Position numbers and translations under genes: made by a program. From assembly GCA_037367405.1 (NCBI GenBank), contig JAZKJV010000087.1:386753-450752 (forward strand): a stretch of 64,000 nucleotides of DNA, given 5' to 3'. This DNA comes from Ottelia alismoides. Lineage: Eukaryota; Streptophyta; Magnoliopsida; Alismatales; Hydrocharitaceae. Below the pieces are notes generated by a model. The model searched no databases. It was given only the letters and a program-made list of their open reading frames with translations, and was not told the origin of the DNA. Positions 34,013-45,890 of this stretch are shown here, one piece after another (positions within the stretch are counted from its first letter, which is position 1; the number at the start of each line of letters is the position of its first letter).

Positions 34013-35782
34013 TTATATCCACAAAACTAAGATCCCTTCGTATGGTCTCTTTCCAACACTTCTTGGGCCATCCTCGTCCTCTCTAGCCGGCTCAACATCC
34101 CAACAATCGCATCTCCTAACCGGTGCATCGGCAGATCTTCTTTGCAAATGTCCAAACCATCTTAAGCGGTTTTCTCGCATCTTATCCTTGATCGGAGCTA
34201 CACCAACTTTCTTTCTGATTGCATCATTCCGAATCCGATCTTTACGTGTGTGTCCACACATCCACCTTAGCATTTTCATTTCTGCTACATTCATTCTATG
34301 CACATGTGTATGGTTCACAGGCCAACATTCAGATCCATAAAGCATAGCAAGTCTCATGGCTGCTTTGTAAAACTTTCCTTTAATCTTTGATGGAATTTTC
34401 TTATCACAGAGAACAACAGAGGCTCCTCTCCACTTTAGCCAGCCTGCATTTATTCTATTAGTAATATCTCCTTTAATTTCCCTATCATGTTGCAGAATAG
34501 ATCCCAAATATCTAAAGGAATCTCTCTTCTGAATGTTATCGTCACCAATCTTCACCTCGATTTCTTCACCATTGCTTCCATCAAAGGTGCACTCCATATA
34601 TTCCATCTTAGCCCTACTTATACGAAATCCTTTAGTCTCCAACTCATGTCTCCAGACCTCAAGCTTCTCATTTACTCCATCTCTAGTCTCGTCAATTAAC
34701 ACAATATCATCAGCAAATAACATACACCAAGGTAACTCATCCTTAATGTGACTGGTCAACTCGTCCATAATCAAAATAAAAAGAAATGGACTCAAAGCAG
34801 AATTTTGATGTAAACCAATGTTGATGTCAAAATATCCAGTCTTCCTAGACGGGGTTCTTACACAAGATAAAGCCCTATCATACATGTCCTTTATGAGGTT
34901 AATGTATTGGACGTGTACTTGTCTCTTCTCCAACACTCTCCACAATATCTTCGTGGGACAGAATCATAAGCCTTCTCCAAATCAATAAAGATCATGCGGA
35001 GGTTCTTCCTTTTAGCTCTATAAATCTCCATTGTTCTCCTCAGCAAATGGACGGCTTCAGTCATTGAGCGACCTGGCATGAATCCGAATTGGTTTTCTTT
35101 TACATTGGAAATTTGCCTCAACCTTCTTTTGATCACACATTCCCAAATTTTCATAGTGTGCCACATCATCTTGATACCTCTATAATTTGAACAATTTTGA
35201 ATGTCTCCTTTATTCTTTCTTATAAAGAGGCACCACGATACTCCTCCTCCAATCTTCAAGCATTTTCTTGCTTCGCTAAATAACATCGAATAGATTCATA
35301 AGCCAAGGCAAACCACACTCACCTAAAACTCTCTAAACTTCTACAGGGATGTCATCCGGTCCTACACCTTTTCCAGGTTTCATAACCTTCAGAGCCTCTT
35401 CTACTTCCTTTCTATGTATCCGTCTATAGCATGCACGATTCAAGTAACTTTAACTACAAGCTAGATCACCCAAAGTGATCTCTTTATTTCCTTCTGTAAT
35501 GAAAAGTTTATGGAAGTACTGCTCCCATCTAGTCTTTATATCCTTCTGAGTAACAAGCACCTGACCTTCCTCGTCCTTAATGTATCTTACTTGAGAAAGG
35601 TCTTTGGTTTTCCTTTCTCTTGTTTTGGCCAATCTGAATATATCCTTCTGTCCCTCCTTAGAGTCAAGATTTTTATACAAAACTTCATAAGCTTTTAACT
35701 TAGCTTCGCTTACGGTCTTCTTTGCTTCCTTCTTTGCTATTTTGTAGTTTGTGACAATTTTCTCTGTTCTATCCTTAGACAT
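34013..35782 (-). pseudogene. RTE LINE reverse transcriptase and C-terminus
   Basis: The linker (35782-35450) is Lys/Glu-rich (ITNYKIAKKEAKK-like). RT blocks follow: MKPGKGVGPDDIPVEV (then a stop where Trp is expected), NYRGIKMM, QFGFMPGRSMTEA, FIDLEKAYDSVPR, and LFADDIVL (FADD box near 34707-34718). The C-terminal block has WRGASVVLCDKKIP, MLRWMCGHTRKDRIRN and RLRWFGHLQRR, all usual for plant RTE elements. A one-base frameshift lies near 34935, between SVPRR and WRVLEKRQV, and other breaks occur near 35290. Confidence 0.87.
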
Positions 35783-36069
35783 AGCTTTAAATCAAGCTCT
35801 TTTTATTTTTAGCTTCTCTTGCAGCCCTTCACTCCACCACCAAGCCTCCTTTTGACATGGAGTTCCTCCCTTTGATTCGCCTAGCATCTCTTTGGCTACC
35901 TTTCGGATACAAGATGTTACTGCCTCTCACATCTCATTTGCACTACCGCTACAATCCCAAGATAACTCTTCTAAAACATTCTCCCTGAAGCTCGCTTGCT
36001 TTAGTGGAAGATTCCACCATCTAGTCTAGTTATCTTAGAAACCCTCCTTTTCTTTACCAACCCTTTCAT

Positions 36070-36917
36070 TTATAGATCCAAGACTAACAAACGATGTTGG
36101 GTTGTCAAACTCTCTCCTGGGATTACTTTGCAGTCTTTACAACACATCCTATCTCTTCTACTCAACGCCAAGTAATCTATCTGTGTTCTAGTTGGCCCAC
36201 TCTTATAAGTAATTAAATGTTCCTCCCTCTTCTTGAAGAGAGCGTCTTCTATGAAAAGATCATATGCCGTTGCAAAATCCAGGATGGCTTTTACCTCTTC
36301 ATTTCTATCCCCAAAACCATGTCCTCCATGAACACTAGCATACCCTGAAGCATCTTTTCCCACATGTCTATTAAGATCTCCACCGATGCAAATCATCCCT
36401 CTTTGTGGGATTCCTTGTAGACTCTTATCCAAATCCTCCCAAAAAGCTTGTTTAGTCCTTTCATCTAAACCAATTTACGATGCATAAACTGAGATGATAT
36501 TCAAAATTTCTTCTTCAAGCACCAATTTTAGCAAAATAATTCGATCCCCGAATCTTTTCACCTCAACCACACAATCCTTCAATCCTGATGAACAACCACT
36601 CCAACACCGTTTCTACCCTTATCTTTACCTGAATACCAAAGTTTAAAGCTTGTCTTCTCAATCTCCCTTGCTTTCTCTCCAACCCCTTTAGTCTCTTGAA
36701 AACATAGTATATGAATCTTCCTTCTTTTCATCGTATCCACTATCTCCATCAACTTTCTAGTTAAAGTGCCAATATTCCAACTACCAATACGCAACTTCCG
36801 TTGTAATCTCTTTTGGCCTAACTTCTTTACTCGCATGCGTCCATTATGTGAGAACCATTGTAAATTTTGGAATGCATCCGGGCAGTGATGCAGCGGAACT
36901 AGCTTAATTACCTGCAT
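36070..36917 (-). pseudogene. RTE LINE endonuclease domain
   Basis: The protein starts near 36917 and reads LRIGSWNIGTLTRKLMEIVD, then ILCFQETKGVG (catalytic Glu), GGDLNRHVG (Asp/Asn) and TQIDYLALSRR. It ends TTQHRLLVLDL, the catalytic His block of apurinic-type endonucleases. A frameshift near 36580 and a TAA near 36474-36476 split the domain. It would nick the target DNA to prime reverse transcription. Confidence 0.85.
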
Positions 36918-37114
36918 GCGTTCCTCATGCGAGAACCCTTGCGAATTTTGAACTACATCCAGGCTACGATGTAGCAGCCCTTGTCAATTTTTCGTTGCAT
37001 TCGGGCGATGCAACGCGTCGCAAGTAGGGAACGCCCCCAACGAAATCTGTATGTTTGGTTAAGTCCATGTTGAAAAGATCCGACTGTCATAAGGCAACTT
37101 CTTAAATAGTATTG

Positions 37115-39085
37115 AAAAAAATAATTGTACATAATACATAGATATATTTTACCTGTACATAATACTATATATCTTATATATAGTAATTTGTTTTTTTATA
37201 AAAATAATTAAAAATCACGGAAAATTCCTTTAAAATAATAAATATTTTTCATTTTATTCATTTAAATTCATTTATTATTTTTAATCTAATTTTCTTTATT
37301 TTTCTAACAGTTTTGTCCTGTAGTCTATTTTGTCTTCATTCCAGCCCCTTTCTGATTGGGCCACATCAGATTGTTGACCACAGTCAATTGGTCCCCCCAG
37401 ACCCCCTTTCTCATGAAATCAGGTTTTGCAACGACTTCTCCCAATTTTAGCCACCTGATCTGACATTCATTTCACCCGAGCTCCTGTTCCAAATCGAGAT
37501 GGTGGATCCCTAACCCTCGCCCGATGTTCCCCTGCTCGATCTGCACCTCGGTTCGTGGACACCTTCCCCATCTTCTCGGACCCTCACGCCTATATATCAT
37601 GCGCCTCCCCCCTACTTTCTCGACCACCTTTGGCTGCACCACATTCTCCTGCACACCCGTCTACCTTTCCAGTGTGACAGCGAGCGAGAGGGAGAGCGAG
37701 GGAGACTTTTTGAGCGTGCTAGCCCTAGATTCGGTGAGGTGCAACCTCTGCTCCGCTGCGAGGAGCCTAGCCTGTAGTTGTGCTAGCCCTTGAGGCCAAG
37801 ACCACCGTGGACGTCAGTCTGCACCCCCAGGCGACTTCGTCCATCTTCAGGTACCCCCCGACGCTTCCATTTTCCATTGAATCGATCCGTTCATCACCGA
37901 GCAGAGTAACTATGTTAAGCCTCTGTTTTCCATATCTCAATTGCACTCCGACCTTACTCCGCCTCGCTCCGACTTCCTATCATTTCTACATCACGCTCTG
38001 CATCCTTTCATCGACTCCAATCACCGGATTGGAGTTGCTTAGCAGGTCCTCTTCCATGTTTCACATGTGACATGTCTCGTCCACCTGCCACCCATGGTTC
38101 TCAATATTTGTAGCGCGCTAACCTTGGCCGGAGAATCATCTCCGAGCAAGACCACTTCTCCTGCAAGGTTGAAGCGCCAGTAGGCATCATCTGAAGGTCA
38201 CATACACCACAGGAGAACTCCAGGTTGACCAAGCATCCCCCAGGGCCCTCTACTCGGTCCTGGGTCCTTCTAAGCCCTCTTATAGCTGTGAAGTATCATC
38301 GTCGACTTCTTCCATCTCTCAACAGCTCGAGAGGACGTCGAAGGCACACGGAATCGATGATCGAAACTCACTGGAGGGGAGTTCTTCCCCGTTCTTCCAG
38401 ACGTCTCCTACATTGTCCGATCGAGAGTCTCCCCAATTCTAATCCGAGTCGTTCATCTATGGGAGGGCCTATGTCGACAGATCCATCTGAGGATCTTCTC
38501 CCAATCGTCCATCATCGAAGGGGTATCCACCTATATCAACTGTCCGATCATAAGTGGAACGGCATCGACCTTTGGATCGTGCGTAATAAGGAGTAATTTA
38601 TTCTTAGACCCCTCTCTATTTTCTCTTTATTGTTCAGTCTGGTAAACAGTTGTCGTAGTTTAAAATAGTGTGGTTATTTTGCATGTGGACCCTTGCTACT
38701 TTGAGTATTTGCATTCCAGTCCTCTGTTTGTGAACTCACGTGCAATCTCACGTGTTCGTTTAATGTATTTGCATTATCTATTCTGAACTTCATAGATGTT
38801 ATATTTTGTATAGAAACTTTCTGATATTTGCATGTATATATATATATATATCCCTTGCGTGGTGCATTACGCATGTGCTTTTATTTACTGGACTTTTTGA
38901 ACCTTTCGCCCTGAGCTTTTGTATATGTGTTATTAATTGACCTATGAACTTTGTTATAATTGCAACTAGGTCCCTACAAACTGTGTGTATTGTTTTCAAT
39001 CAAATAACTATCAAATTAAGCCCAAAAATTACATAAATATTATTGTTAGCTCTTGCTAACGTGTATTATTTCTTGTGATTTTTGG
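37115..39085 (+). repeat. Gypsy-A 3' LTR, part 2
   Basis: It continues the LTR after the LINE and matches about 16995-18950, including the C/T-rich middle. It is interrupted at 39085 by hAT-2. The last 8 bp (ATTTTTGG) are the left target duplication. Confidence 0.85.
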
Positions 39086-40266
39086 CAGTAATGTAAAAGT
39101 TGGCCGACTAGTCGAGTCAGGGGGGGTACCCGACTCGAATAGGCCAAATCGGTCATTAGTCGGGTACACGCGATTAGTCAACCGACTAATTGGCCTAGTC
39201 GGACGACTAATCGACTGGTTTTTACATGAGATTTTCGGAAAAAAATAAAATGAGCCTTTCAGAAATGCTCGAATACACATTTACCCTCACTTAGGATTTT
39301 GGGTTCTGTTGAACAGAACCCATAACCCTTCTTCGAGAGTAACTCGTCGCGCCCCTGACTCGAGGATCTTCCTCCGCCTCCTCCTTCGTGTCTCCCACAT
39401 TCGAGTGGTGACTCCAGTTGCATCTCATCCTCTGCTGCCCTCCTCCTTTAGCAAGTCTATCTCAACTCGCCTCCTCCTGAGCTGGTTAGGGTTTCAAAAA
39501 ATCGATTTTTATTCTTTTTGTTTGGGTTATTGCTTTATTTTAGTTATAAATGCTTAGGCTATCTTGTTAATTTGCATGTTAGGTTAAAAATTGTTAGCTT
39601 GTTAGGTTATTTTCTAGTAGAAGTTAGATTTTGTTGATGGTGTGTGTGTTGCCTAGATAATTTTTGCGTGGTTTATTGCTTATGTTTATTATTCTCTAAA
39701 TCTTGGTTAACTTGGAAATTTTTTTGTTTATATGTTGGCATTATTTAGCTTATACTTATATAATTGGCATTGGTTGGCTTTTATTTAATTTTTTATTCAA
39801 CGTGTGATTTTGTTAGTTAATAAGGAAGCTCGACTTGCTTGTAAATTATAACGATCATTGCTATCATTTTTCACACTTTACCGAGAGAGTTATAAACAGT
39901 GAAGTAATTTTAAAAAATGATGACACAGCTTAGAATATATGCTTAAAATCTTAGATCCATGCTTTTAAGATTATTAAGGTAGAGAAGGCTTCATGATTTG
40001 ATGTATAGTATCTAACACTGATCATATTATATATATATATAAAGCATACTCATATATGTAAGCTCCTAAAAATATTAAAACTGCTAGATATATGAATTTA
40101 AATGAGAATATATGTTATAGAAATTGATATTTATATATATTTAAAATAATAAAAAATTCCAAACTGATTAATGCCCAACTAAATCTGATTACTCTCTTGA
40201 TTACTGATTAATCCTTAGTCAGTGACCCTGCCGACCGAGTACCGACTGCCGACTTCTGCAACCTTT
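39086..40266. mobile_element. hAT-2: small hAT-like element in Gypsy-A 3' LTR
   Basis: An 1181-bp insert absent from the 5' LTR, flanked by ATTTTTGG (39078-39085) and ATTTTTAG (40267-40274). The ends (CAGTAATGTAAAAGTTGG and, reversed, GGTTGCAGAAGTCGG) are only loosely complementary. Both subterminal zones are dense in CGACTAGTCG/CGACTAATCG words. No transposase frame is seen; the 82-residue frame at 39309 is unassigned. Assignment to hAT rests on the 8-bp duplication and the motif clusters. Confidence 0.7.
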
Positions 40267-40985
40267 ATTTTTAGGATTAATTTTGTTTATTGTTTTATTT
40301 TTTTAAATCAAAAACCAAGAAAAATCTCATTGTCTATTTTAGAAAATACATAAAAATTATAAAAATTGTGTTAAAAATCCCCAAAAAATCGTGAGTGTTT
40401 GTTTGTGTGTGCTTTGCTTCCAGTCCTAGTTTTGCTTCAAAGACCCTTATAAAAAACCTAAAAATTTAAAAAGACTCAAAAAGTTATAAAAATTATTAAA
40501 AATCCTAGAAAAATATAAAAAACTAATTCCAATTCATGTTTATAGCTTTTAATACATTATTTCCCATAAAATTCATAACCAAGACATTAGGACCCTTTAA
40601 GTATTTTTAATTTGTAATTTTGAACTGGTTGTGCACTGTTTCCATGTTTTGCTCTTATTTGATTTTTATAAAATCCGATAAAAAATAGAAAAAACCCAGA
40701 AAATTACCAAAAACACTTGAATATTGGAAAAACACAAAAATATTTTTATCCCCGATTTTCTACTATTTTTGACCTTAAATAAAAATTTTCAAAGCTTGCT
40801 TGTGTGCTTTATTTCCTTGTTGGACTATTGTATTTCCTTAATTAAAAACCGCAAAAATTTGCAAAAATTAAAAATAAGAAAAATATGCATTTTCTTATCT
40901 GATTTCAACTACTTCGTAGGTTTACTCGTGCTCCTTGAGTTCGACCATGGTCGCTATACCATGTTAAAATAAATACCAGAGACTG
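40267..40985 (+). repeat. Gypsy-A 3' LTR, part 3
   Basis: It matches 18950-19629 (GTGAGTGTTTGTTTGTGTG, GACCATGGTYGCTATACCATG) and ends near 40985, where similarity to the 5' LTR stops. Confidence 0.83.
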
Positions 40986-41514
40986 CTGACATTGTTTTTG
41001 ATCACTTTATCTGTTGATTGTGCGGTTTCTATTTTTCTTGATTGTCCGAAGTGATTGGTTAAGAACGATCCTTGATTATTTTGCCATCTTAGCCGATCTG
41101 ATTTTCGTGCCATCATCCATCAACCAAACGCAACATGGATTTTGGTACTCTCGATCGTGTATGGTTAGACTATCCTCGTGGACGGTGCATGACTAACAAA
41201 ACTCAAGGGACAAAAATCGTGATGGTGACCCCAACCCCCACATCCAAAACAATGGATTTCCACGATGTCGTGGAAATATACTCGATGGCTGTGATAACTG
41301 CACCGAAAACATAGTAGTCCAGGATCACACTTTTTTCGATGGCTAATGAAAGTTCAACCGACCTATGATGATTTCCAATGGCCATCTTCTCCTCTTTCAT
41401 CACTTTGATCCATTGGGGAACCCTATGAGAGACCACCCAACGATGATCCTTGGCTCATCAGAATCATTCTTGGTGGCTATGTATGAAGAGGATCGTTGGT
41501 GCAAAGGTAGTCCC
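40986..41514. other. Unassigned sequence
   Basis: About 530 bases between the Gypsy-A end and the Copia-3 homology. No frame, repeat or motif I can name. Confidence 0.35.
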
Positions 41515-43373
41515 GGAGGGTATGTTAAAGAATAAATCTGAGGTTGGTTATGCTATAACACAAGTTATATTAGAAATAAAAAATTCATTCTTTGCTCATG
41601 TCAAGTATATTAGGATAGACAATGCCCTCAAATTTTGTGCATTGTCCCATAACTAGATCTTTAAGTCTCATGGTATCATGTATCAAACTTCATGTCCTTA
41701 CACCTCCCAAAATAAGATGTGATGGGAGAAAACATCGACACACCTTAGGTATCGCTTGTACCTTTATGATCCATAGTCAAGTGCAACATACTTGTTAGGG
41801 AGATGTTCTTACCGCTTGTTATTAAATCAATGTATGCCTTTGTTTGTAATCAATTATCAAATACCATTGCATTGTTTCTCCTCGAGTTTTGGATTGTGTT
41901 GCATTTGTTCGTAATATGATGCCATGACATGACCAGCTACCACCTCGGGTTGTCAAGTGCATTTTTGTATGATATTCTACATCCTAGAAGGGATATCAAT
42001 GGTATGATCCATATCATATGGGTATTGATGTTACTTTCTTTTAGTCCATTTTTATACACCTACATATCTAAGATGTTGAGTTCATATTCATCAGAGAATA
42101 AGATATCCTTGCTTCCTCATGTTTTGAGTCCTATGAATCCTAAGATAAAAAAAAAGTTCGCTCATTTTGATAAGGACTATCCCAAGATGTAAGCTAGTAG
42201 ACATCGATCCTCTTGTCTTGCTACCTGTTCAATTTACCAACATGGTAGTAAGTAGTGATCACTTGATTTTCATTGATGGCACAAGTAGTATCAATGTTGT
42301 GCACGCCTAAGATACTTATAAAAAACAATCCATAAAGGGACTCGCTAGCAACTTATTTCCCTACAAATAGGCAAACACACATGTGCCACTCATCTTCTCA
42401 CTGTTACTTAATCCTTAAGTGGCTTTCACAAGGGCACATGCAGTTTATTCAGGTACTCTATAGTAATGATCCCGAGGTCCTATCAAAAGGCATTTGTAAA
42501 CATCAGGTGGAAGGCAACTACGATATAATAAATATCCATGTACAATCCAAAGACATGTAGGTGCTAGTTTCCCCTCCATATAATGCGTTGTGATAGGATG
42601 CAGATGGGCCTTCACCACGAAGCACTAAGGTGATGGTAGTATTGAATGCTATAATGCACAAATAATGGCAAAAGGGATCACCTAAACCTATGAGATAGAT
42701 TACCATGATATATTATTTTCTCCAATTGTAAAAGACATTGAATGGTAGTATTAAACGCTACAAGGCACAAATGACTGCAAAAGGCATGATTGATAATATT
42801 ATTGACTGCTACAAGGCATGACTGATGGCAAAAGGCTACGCAATTGATGGTAGTCATTTTCTTCAATTGCCCGACATGCATAAATTCTCCTCATTATAGC
42901 TGCAAGCAATGATTAGCCTCTCTTTTAGTCGATGTGAAGAATGCCTTTTAATAGGGAGACCTAACAGAGGAAGTCTACATGCATCAACCACTTGGATTTA
43001 CTATTGAGGGGAGTTTTACAAGGTGTATCGCTTGAAAAAGCTATCTATGGCCTCAAGCAAAGTCCGAGAGCATGGTTTTAGAAGCCCTCAAAAGTTACTC
43101 AGGAATAAGGTTTAACTTGATGAAATACAAATCATTTACTATTCCCGTCTAATACCACAACTAGTACAATAGCTATTCTCGTCTATGTTAATGCTATAAT
43201 TATCATTGGAACTCCTTCTAAGCATCTATGATTCTCCCTTGGCTCGGAGTTTGCCATCAAAGGTCTTCTGATGTATCAGAGGAAATTTATCACGGATCTC
43301 CTTAAGGAAGTTGGTTTGATAGAGTGTAGGTCTAAAATTGTACCTATGATTCCTAATTAAAAGCTATATGAAG
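41515..43373 (+). pseudogene. Copia-3: heavily decayed copia integrase/RT remnant
   Basis: It begins within integrase: LKNKSEVGYAITQVILEIKNSFFAHVKYIRIDNALKFC (41526 on), then YQTSCPYTS and WEKTSTH. Traces of the C-terminal block follow near 41850-42100, and RT words near 42930-43130 (DVKNAF..GDLTEEVYMHQPLGFT, then KAIYGLKQSPR in broken form). It stops at a PMIPN.KLYE-like block. No LTR of its own is seen, and both ends are cut. It is far older than its neighbours. Confidence 0.72.
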
Positions 43374-43518
43374 TGTTGAGATATTAGTTATCTTCTATCC
43401 TTTTTATGTAATTTATTTTCGTTCTGTCTACACTGTAATTTGTCCATTAGGTTTCTCCTTTATATAAGAGAATCCTAGGGTATCATGAATAGATAACTTA
43501 TTGCATTCTCTCTCTGCA
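43374..43518 (+). repeat. Copia-4 5' LTR
   Basis: About 145 bp, TGTTGAGATATTAG...CTCTCTGCA, with a TATATAAGAGAATCC box. TGGCATAAGAGC, a decayed primer site, follows directly. The layout is like the other copia LTRs here. Confidence 0.75.
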
Positions 43519-43834
43519 TGGCATAAGAGCAATTGTCCTATACCAAGACTTATACCTAAAATCCACCGCCACCAATAGCCTCCGTCCTCCTTGAGCCTTG
43601 CACGGACCCTTCTTCCTCGTCTAAGGGTCTCGTGAGAGGTCCGGTGGGATCTCCAGACCTACCCTAATGCTACCCTAGCATCATCCAGGCGCTACCCTAT
43701 TGCTACCCATAACATGAGTGAGTTTACTTAAAGTTGGTTAAGGTATGGGCATACACCCAAAAGCATCCCCCTTGATGTTCGCGTAGAGACCTTATCACAT
43801 GTTTATGGTCCCAGTCATGTACCAATCCGGCATT

Positions 43835-43929
43835 ATGTCATAAAACAGAGTAAATATTCCATCCACATGTATCTTAAAGGGTCTGACACCTATTATCAAA
43901 AAGGATGGTACAAACTACAAGTTGTGGGC
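43835..43929 (+). pseudogene. Copia-4 gag, N-terminal piece
   Basis: ATG at 43835, a stop two codons later, then IPSTCILKGLTPIIKKDGTNYKLW, corresponding to the KMDGTKYELWAMQFM block of Copia-5 gag. It ends at the NA-B insertion. The missing AMQFM continues at 51528. Confidence 0.8.
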
Positions 43930-44231
43930 TGTAGAAAACTAGAATGCAGAAGTGTAATATCAGAGAAAAAGAACAAACATGAAGAACATTGGGATTTTAC
44001 GTGGAACCCTACTTCGTGAGGAGCAGGATGAAACCACGGGAGAACACCTCAAAGATATGATGTTTCGTTAACTTTTCTCATCTAATACAATGGATGTGGG
44101 GCTTCTTATAAAGCCCTCACTAATTCTCCAAGTTCCACAACTAGTAGATGTGTGATTAAACCACTGGATGTGGTAATTGGACCCTGCAGGGATCCAGTTA
44201 CCAATCTACACGTAACGCATATACTCCAACA
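43930..44231 (-). repeat. NA-B LTR (left; 3' LTR of the element)
   Basis: TGTAGAAAACTAGAATGCAG...ATATACTCCAACA, diverged from but alignable with the NA-A and NA-C LTRs (TACGTGGAACCCTACT, GAGGAGCAGGATGAAACCAC). Confidence 0.85.
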
Positions 44232-44280
44232 CTCTCCCTCAAGCTGGAGCATGCAATGCTCAGCTTGAACACATAGACCG

Positions 44281-44405
44281 TGTTAGAATAATTATATTAT
44301 TTAGTTCTATCGTCTTGTTTCTGTAATTTACCCATAGAGCTTTTCTCCTATATACGAGAGCTCTAGGGTTTCATGGATTTTATCTCTCGGCTTATTTTCT
44401 CCACA
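44281..44405 (+). repeat. Copia-5 5' LTR
   Basis: TGTTAGAATAATTAT...TTCTCCACA with a TATATACGAGAGC box. Primer site TGGTATCAGAGC at 44406-44417. Confidence 0.92.
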
Positions 44406-44897
44406 TGGTATCAGAGCGACGGTCCTAGACCGAAGCCTGTGCCTAATCCCTTGTCCCCACCTAAAGCCTCGCCGCTGCCGCCTTAGGGCCCATACCTAAA
44501 GCGTCGCCGTCGCCGCCGCTGCCTTGAGGCCCAGCCTCCTCCGCGCGCATCGTGCATCTCCATCCTCGCTCGCGTGTCGTGTTGCGCACCTGCATCCTCT
44601 CTCTCACGCATCTGCGCGTATTGCGCAGTGCACATCTCGCTGATCTTTGTGCGCTTGTGCACATCCTAGTGTGCATCCTTATGCATCGCGCATCCATGCA
44701 CGCACCCTAGCGTGGTTCTCTGTGTGGTTCTGATCTGATCTCCAGCGGTTTGTGCGGATAGCTGAACTCATCAGAGGATCCCTCAAGGTATGGAAGGCGT
44801 TGTGGAATGAGTCTACGCCCACAACTGCCTTCATATATGTTCACGTAGACATTATCGTCTAATCGTGTAACCCCAGTCGCCAGATATTGTTGTCATC

Positions 44898-45890
44898 ATG
44901 TCAGACAACAAGGTAGATCTTCCGTCCCTGGGTGCCTTTAAAGGTCCAGCACCTGTTATGAAAATGGATGGTACAAAATATGAACTGTGGGCCATGCAGT
45001 TCATGAGTCTTATGTAGTGCAATGGCAAGAAGCATATCCTCACATAAGAGGAACCTGTTGAGAAGAATGGGGTTAACGCCTCATGGGAAGTTGATGATGC
45101 ATATGCACATATATGGTTATCTGGTACGGTATCCATGGAGATAGCCAATGACATTCTGAGTCAACCCACGACAAAGGCTATGTGGGATATCCTTGCTGCC
45201 ACATATTCTCCTGCAAAGAACGAGTCGAAGATCATACAGCTTCAGCATGACATTTTCACCTCAAAACAGAACGGCCGTCCTCTTCATACCCTGTATACCT
45301 CTCTAAGGGGTATGTTTGAGAATTTACATGGGTACATTCCGTTGACAGCCACACCAGAACAGCTAAAGGCATATAGGGACTCAGTGATGACAGGAGTATT
45401 TCTAGCAGCACTTGATCAGGAGTATGATGCCGCCAGAGCACATATCCTTACAGATGCTACCATACCTCCTATGGAGGAGGCCTACCGTAGGTTGAGTAGA
45501 CTCTCCATATCTCATGGTGGATCTCAGCTATCTCAGATGTCCTCAGCCATGGCAACATCTTGTGGTAGGGGAGGATCTCTACAGCTCTGAGGTAGAGGTG
45601 GCCGTGGCAGAGGAGGAGGTAACAGTCCTCCTCGACAGCCGTGTACTTACTGTCGCAGGACATGTCATACTGAGGAAACATGCTATTCCAAGCATGGGTT
45701 TCCTACTACTACGGCACGTGTGGCAGAGTAGACTCAGCAGGAAGGGGGTCCTTCACATATCTCGGATCAGAGGTTTGAGGAGTTGGTGGCGCGACTTAGA
45801 GAGATCATGCCTAGCCAGGGGTCAGCAAGTACTTCAGGTTCTTCAGAGATAGCCACTTCAGCGTCAGCATCCACGTTAGGTACAACATAT
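44898..45890 (+). pseudogene. Copia-5 gag
   Basis: MSDNKVDLPSLGAFKGPAPV, MKMDGTKYELWAMQFMSLM, WLSGTVSMEIANDILSQ, LYTSLRGMFENLHGYI and a CCHC knuckle CTYCRRTCHTEETC (near 45640-45690; the glycine is replaced). Stops occur near 45015 (TAG), 45042 (TAA), 45588 (TGA) and 45729 (TAG) in an otherwise continuous frame. Some of these are where relatives carry Gln or Arg codons. Confidence 0.88.

Larger units (their letters stand above)
33920..37114 (-). mobile_element. RTE-type LINE, nearly full length, inactive
   Basis: Minus-strand non-LTR element inserted in the Gypsy-A 3' LTR. The target site AATAATTGTACMTAATACA appears on both sides (about 33899-33919 and 37117-37139). It ends in a short CAA/TTG microsatellite, not a poly-A tail. 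It has one protein with an N-terminal AP-type endonuclease and a C-terminal RT, the RTE layout. Truncated 3' copies of the same family lie at 12665-12868 and 55823-55970. Stops and frameshifts in both domains make it inactive. Confidence 0.88.
16415..40985 (+). mobile_element. Gypsy-A: Athila/Tat-like Ty3/gypsy element with four nested insertions
   Basis: Two long direct repeats of about 3.2 kb flank an interior with protease, RT, RNase H and integrase in gypsy order, each resembling Athila-type proteins. Four later elements split it: hAT-1 and Gypsy-B inside the integrase, the RTE LINE and hAT-2 inside the 3' LTR. When these are subtracted the two LTRs are nearly equal in length (about 3215 and 3300 bp). 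The N-terminal part of gag is missing, and the remaining frames contain many stops. No convincing target duplication was found and the right end is approximate. Confidence 0.85.

Noticed and set aside
43374..43518. This LTR as the 3' LTR of Copia-3
   Set aside because: No polypurine tract precedes it (the Copia-3 RT simply breaks off), while a primer-site-like sequence and gag follow it.
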